DNA from: Chitinophaga lutea
GTDB taxonomy: Bacteria; Bacteroidota; Bacteroidia; Chitinophagales; Chitinophagaceae
Assembly (NCBI RefSeq): GCF_003813775.1
Contig: NZ_RPDH01000001.1
Coordinates: forward strand, 1,054,001-1,118,000
DNA: 64,000 nt
Reading direction: 5' to 3'
Under the pieces are notes generated by a model. That model made no database searches. It saw only the letters and a program-made list of their open reading frames with translations, and was not told the origin of the DNA. Below are positions 58,723 through 64,000 of the stretch, piece by piece; positions within the stretch are counted from its first letter, which is position 1; each line of letters starts with the position of its first letter. Made by a program: the position numbers and the translations under genes.

Positions 58723-61014
58723 TTAAAGAGTAGACAATACTTCATCCAGGCAACGCACCATCTCGGCGGCGTTATCTCGACTGAACACCAGCGGCGGTTT
58801 AATTTTCAGCACATTGTACAGTGGCCCGTCAGTACTGAGCAGAAACCCTCTCTCTTTCATCTTTTCCACCACCCGGTTGATCTCATCCACCGCCGGTTCC
58901 TTCGTGGTTCTGTCTTTCACCATTTCCGCGCCTACAAAAAGACCATGCCCGCGTACGTCGCTGATAACGGGATGTTTGTCCATCAAACCGCGCAGCCCTT
59001 CCATCAGGAAGTTGCCTGTCTCCAGCGCATGCTGCTGCATGCCTTCCGACTGTATCACGTCCAGCACCACCCTGCCCGTAGCCATGGAAACGGGGTTGCC
59101 GCCGAAGGTGTTGAAATATTCCATCCCGTTGTTGAAGGCGTCCGCGATTTCCTGCGTGACCACCACGGCGGCCAGGGGATGCCCGTTACCGATAGGTTTG
59201 CCCAGCACCACGATGTCCGGCTCCACGCCCTGCAGCTCGAAGCCCCAGAACTTTTCACCCACTCTGCCGAAACCTACCTGCACTTCGTCCGCAATACATA
59301 CGCCGCCGGCTTCCCGCACGTGGCTGTACACCGCTTTGAGGTAGTTGTCGGGGAGGGGGATTTGCCCGCCCACACCCAGCAGCGTTTCACAGATGAATGC
59401 GGCTACCTTGCCTTTGTTTTGCGTGAGAATGGATTGCACGCTCTCCGCATATTTCTCGCCGGCCCGCGGATCGTTGTAGCCAAACGGACCTCGGTATAAA
59501 TCGGGAGAATCGGCTTTATGCACGTAAGGCATCTGCCCGAAACCGCCTTTCCCGTCGAACTTGTAGGGGCTCATTTCTATGGCCACGGTGGAAGTGCCGT
59601 GGTAGGCATGATCCAGTACGATCACGTCCTTCCTGCCCGTGAAGTGCCGGCTCATCCGGATGGCCAGGTCGTTGGCCTCGCTGCCCGAGTTCGTGAAATA
59701 ACAAACCGACAACCGGGAAGGCAACGTACGGTGCAGCGCCTTCGCAAACTCCACCAGGTGATCGTTGAGGTAACGGGTATTGGTATTAAGCGTGGCGATC
59801 TGCCGCTGCATGGCTTTCACCACTACCGGGTGGCAGTGGCCCACATGGCTCACGTTGTTCACACAGTCGATGAAGGTGCCGCCCTTGTCGTCGTAGAGGT
59901 ACTGCAATGCGCCTTTCACGATCTTCAGCGGCTGGCGGTAGCTGATGCTGAGGTTTTTGCCGACGAAGGTTTTGCGTTCCTGCAATAGCGGGGCATAATC
60001 TTCATTGGCATTGATCAGGGGCGTCATGCCGCAGGCTTTCCGGAAAGTATCGGCCGCCTTGATGGGGTTGATTTTGATAAGCTGGTCCAGCAGTTGCCAG
60101 GCATGCTGTTCTGTTACAAAATGATGGCCATTGTCGGAGCCCAGCGAAGCCTGCCAGGCGGATTGTGTAACGCTGATACAAAGCCTTGCCGCGATGAGAT
60201 AGTAGATCAGATCGGTTTCCTGTTCCGTGAGCGGGAAGGCCGCATGGTATCCCTGTATCACCCAGGTGGCGGCCTGCAGCGGGTCCGGCGTGTTCAGCAT
60301 GGCGTAAGTACAGGCGATGGCCACGTTGTTGACAAGGGCCGTGTACACCATATCGCCGAGATCGATCAGACCGCTCACTTCACCGTCTTTCACCAGCACG
60401 TTATAATCGTTGGCGTCGTTATGAATGCAGGCGTGCCGGAGCGTAGCCAGCACGGGCACTACTTCCGTTTCGAAAGCCAGCAGGAAATAGCCGGCGAGCC
60501 GGCGTTTTTCGTGATCGGGGATGCAATGCAGGAAGCGGTTGGCATCCATGGCGGTGCTGATGTCCCAAACGTAATGGCGGTGAAGGGCGTCGTGCTCAAA
60601 GTCCTGCATCGATTCATCCGTTTTGCCGAGAAAGCTGCCGAGGCCGGTGTACAGTTCTTTCGTTTTCTGCCGCACCTGCGCCCAGCATTCGCCGTCGAGC
60701 CAGGTGAGAATGCGCAGGTAATATTGTTTGCCGTTTTTGAACACGGGCGTCAGTTCCTGCCGGTTCTTGTTCCGGAGTATCTGCTGGAATTTCCAGGCCA
60801 CCGGGCTTACGGTGAGATGATCCAGGATGCGGAGCTGCGCATCAAGGAAGGAATACCGTTTTTCCTCGCCCGTAATTTTGAGGATGAACTTCCGGCCGGA
60901 GGCATCGGTTATTTTATAGTTGAATTCATCGTAGCCCTGGAGTGTATCCACCTCCACAGCGAGCAGGTAATTTTTCTGAACCAGCTCCTTTACTTCGTGT
61001 GCTGTAAATTCCAT
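58723..61014 (-). CDS. Fused APH-type kinase / class III PLP enzyme, hydroxylysine kinase-phospho-lyase candidate
   Basis: This 763-residue protein joins two enzymes. Residues 1-330 are an aminoglycoside-phosphotransferase-like kinase with HNDANDYN (198-205; catalytic Asp200) and DLGD (218-221), close in type to hydroxylysine kinase (HYKK/AGPHD1). Residues about 340-763 are a class III PLP enzyme with NSGSEANDLAIRM, CIADEVQVGFGRVG and VLGKPIGNGHPL (PLP Lys about 606), the AGXT2-like signature shared by 5-phosphohydroxylysine and phosphoethanolamine phospho-lyases. In animals HYKK and PHYKPL act in sequence to turn 5-hydroxylysine into 2-aminoadipate semialdehyde. The ALDH7 neighbour consumes that product, favouring hydroxylysine over ethanolamine. 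Gap to the upstream GH63 gene is 4 bp. Confidence 0.85.
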   Translation of the reverse strand: MEFTAHEVKELVQKNYLLAVEVDTLQGYDEFNYKITDASGRKFILKITGEEKRYSFLDAQLRILDHLTVSPVAWKFQQILRNKNRQELTPVFKNGKQYYLRILTWLDGECWAQVRQKTKELYTGLGSFLGKTDESMQDFEHDALHRHYVWDISTAMDANRFLHCIPDHEKRRLAGYFLLAFETEVVPVLATLRHACIHNDANDYNVLVKDGEVSGLIDLGDMVYTALVNNVAIACTYAMLNTPDPLQAATWVIQGYHAAFPLTEQETDLIYYLIAARLCISVTQSAWQASLGSDNGHHFVTEQHAWQLLDQLIKINPIKAADTFRKACGMTPLINANEDYAPLLQERKTFVGKNLSISYRQPLKIVKGALQYLYDDKGGTFIDCVNNVSHVGHCHPVVVKAMQRQIATLNTNTRYLNDHLVEFAKALHRTLPSRLSVCYFTNSGSEANDLAIRMSRHFTGRKDVIVLDHAYHGTSTVAIEMSPYKFDGKGGFGQMPYVHKADSPDLYRGPFGYNDPRAGEKYAESVQSILTQNKGKVAAFICETLLGVGGQIPLPDNYLKAVYSHVREAGGVCIADEVQVGFGRVGEKFWGFELQGVEPDIVVLGKPIGNGHPLAAVVVTQEIADAFNNGMEYFNTFGGNPVSMATGRVVLDVIQSEGMQQHALETGNFLMEGLRGLMDKHPVISDVRGHGLFVGAEMVKDRTTKEPAVDEINRVVEKMKERGFLLSTDGPLYNVLKIKPPLVFSRDNAAEMVRCLDEVLSTL

Positions 61015-61018
61015 GACG

Positions 61019-64000
<2,982 letters not shown>

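Overview
The window comes from a Bacteroidota genome, most likely Chitinophaga or a close relative (Chitinophagaceae). The reasons are a SusC/SusD pair, several TonB-dependent or SusC-like outer-membrane proteins, LytS/LytTR signalling, many lipoproteins and secreted proteins, moderately high GC, and repeated -7 promoter elements of the Bacteroidetes type (TAnnTTTG, twice with an upstream TTTG exactly 19 bases away). No rRNA, tRNA, CRISPR array or intact insertion sequence was seen.

Layout. 1-3.9 kb: end of an RND efflux pump, then a KefF/KefC-type oxidoreductase and K+/H+ antiporter pair. 4-7.8 kb: the oxidative pentose phosphate operon gnd-zwf-pgl. 7.8-12 kb: an FMN reductase, a DUF4397 lipoprotein, a VOC protein and an SGNH hydrolase, with two arrays of diverged ~120-bp repeats (8.9-9.3 and 12.1-12.7 kb). 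13-21.4 kb: a GH105 unsaturated glycuronyl hydrolase, a DUF4198 protein, a ClC channel, a choice-of-anchor I lipoprotein and a FAD oxidoreductase. 22-26.9 kb: the SusC/SusD pair. LacI-type operators sit before GH105 and in the FAD oxidoreductase/SusC gap, which suggests one carbohydrate regulon.

27-33.5 kb: an alpha/beta hydrolase and DUF1348 gene under a TetR repressor with two matching operators, small membrane and secreted proteins, and two gene remnants (AraC C-terminus, OmpA C-terminus). 33.5-37.1 kb: a membrane-anchored AraC regulator and an outer-membrane beta-barrel protein. 37.1-40.8 kb: a restriction-modification operon with an AlwI-type endonuclease and two adenine methyltransferases. 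41-50.7 kb: a siderophore-type TonB receptor, a PEP-mutase-family enzyme, a VOC protein, a SulP/methyltransferase/GcvH-like operon divergent from a Crp/Fnr regulator, a nucleosidase and an AraC regulator. 50.8-56.2 kb: TPR protein, LytS/LytTR two-component pair, WG-repeat lipoprotein.

The most striking locus is 56.3-64 kb. One tightly packed minus-strand operon encodes, in transcription order, a GH2 beta-galactosidase (partial), a secreted GH63-like alpha-glucosidase, a fused kinase/class III PLP enzyme resembling hydroxylysine kinase joined to 5-phosphohydroxylysine phospho-lyase, a DUF1338 2-oxoadipate dioxygenase/decarboxylase, and an ALDH7-type aminoadipate-semialdehyde dehydrogenase. Together these could strip Glc-Gal from collagen glucosylgalactosyl-hydroxylysine and convert the freed hydroxylysine to 2-hydroxyglutarate. 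The individual family calls are well supported; the integrated pathway is inference.
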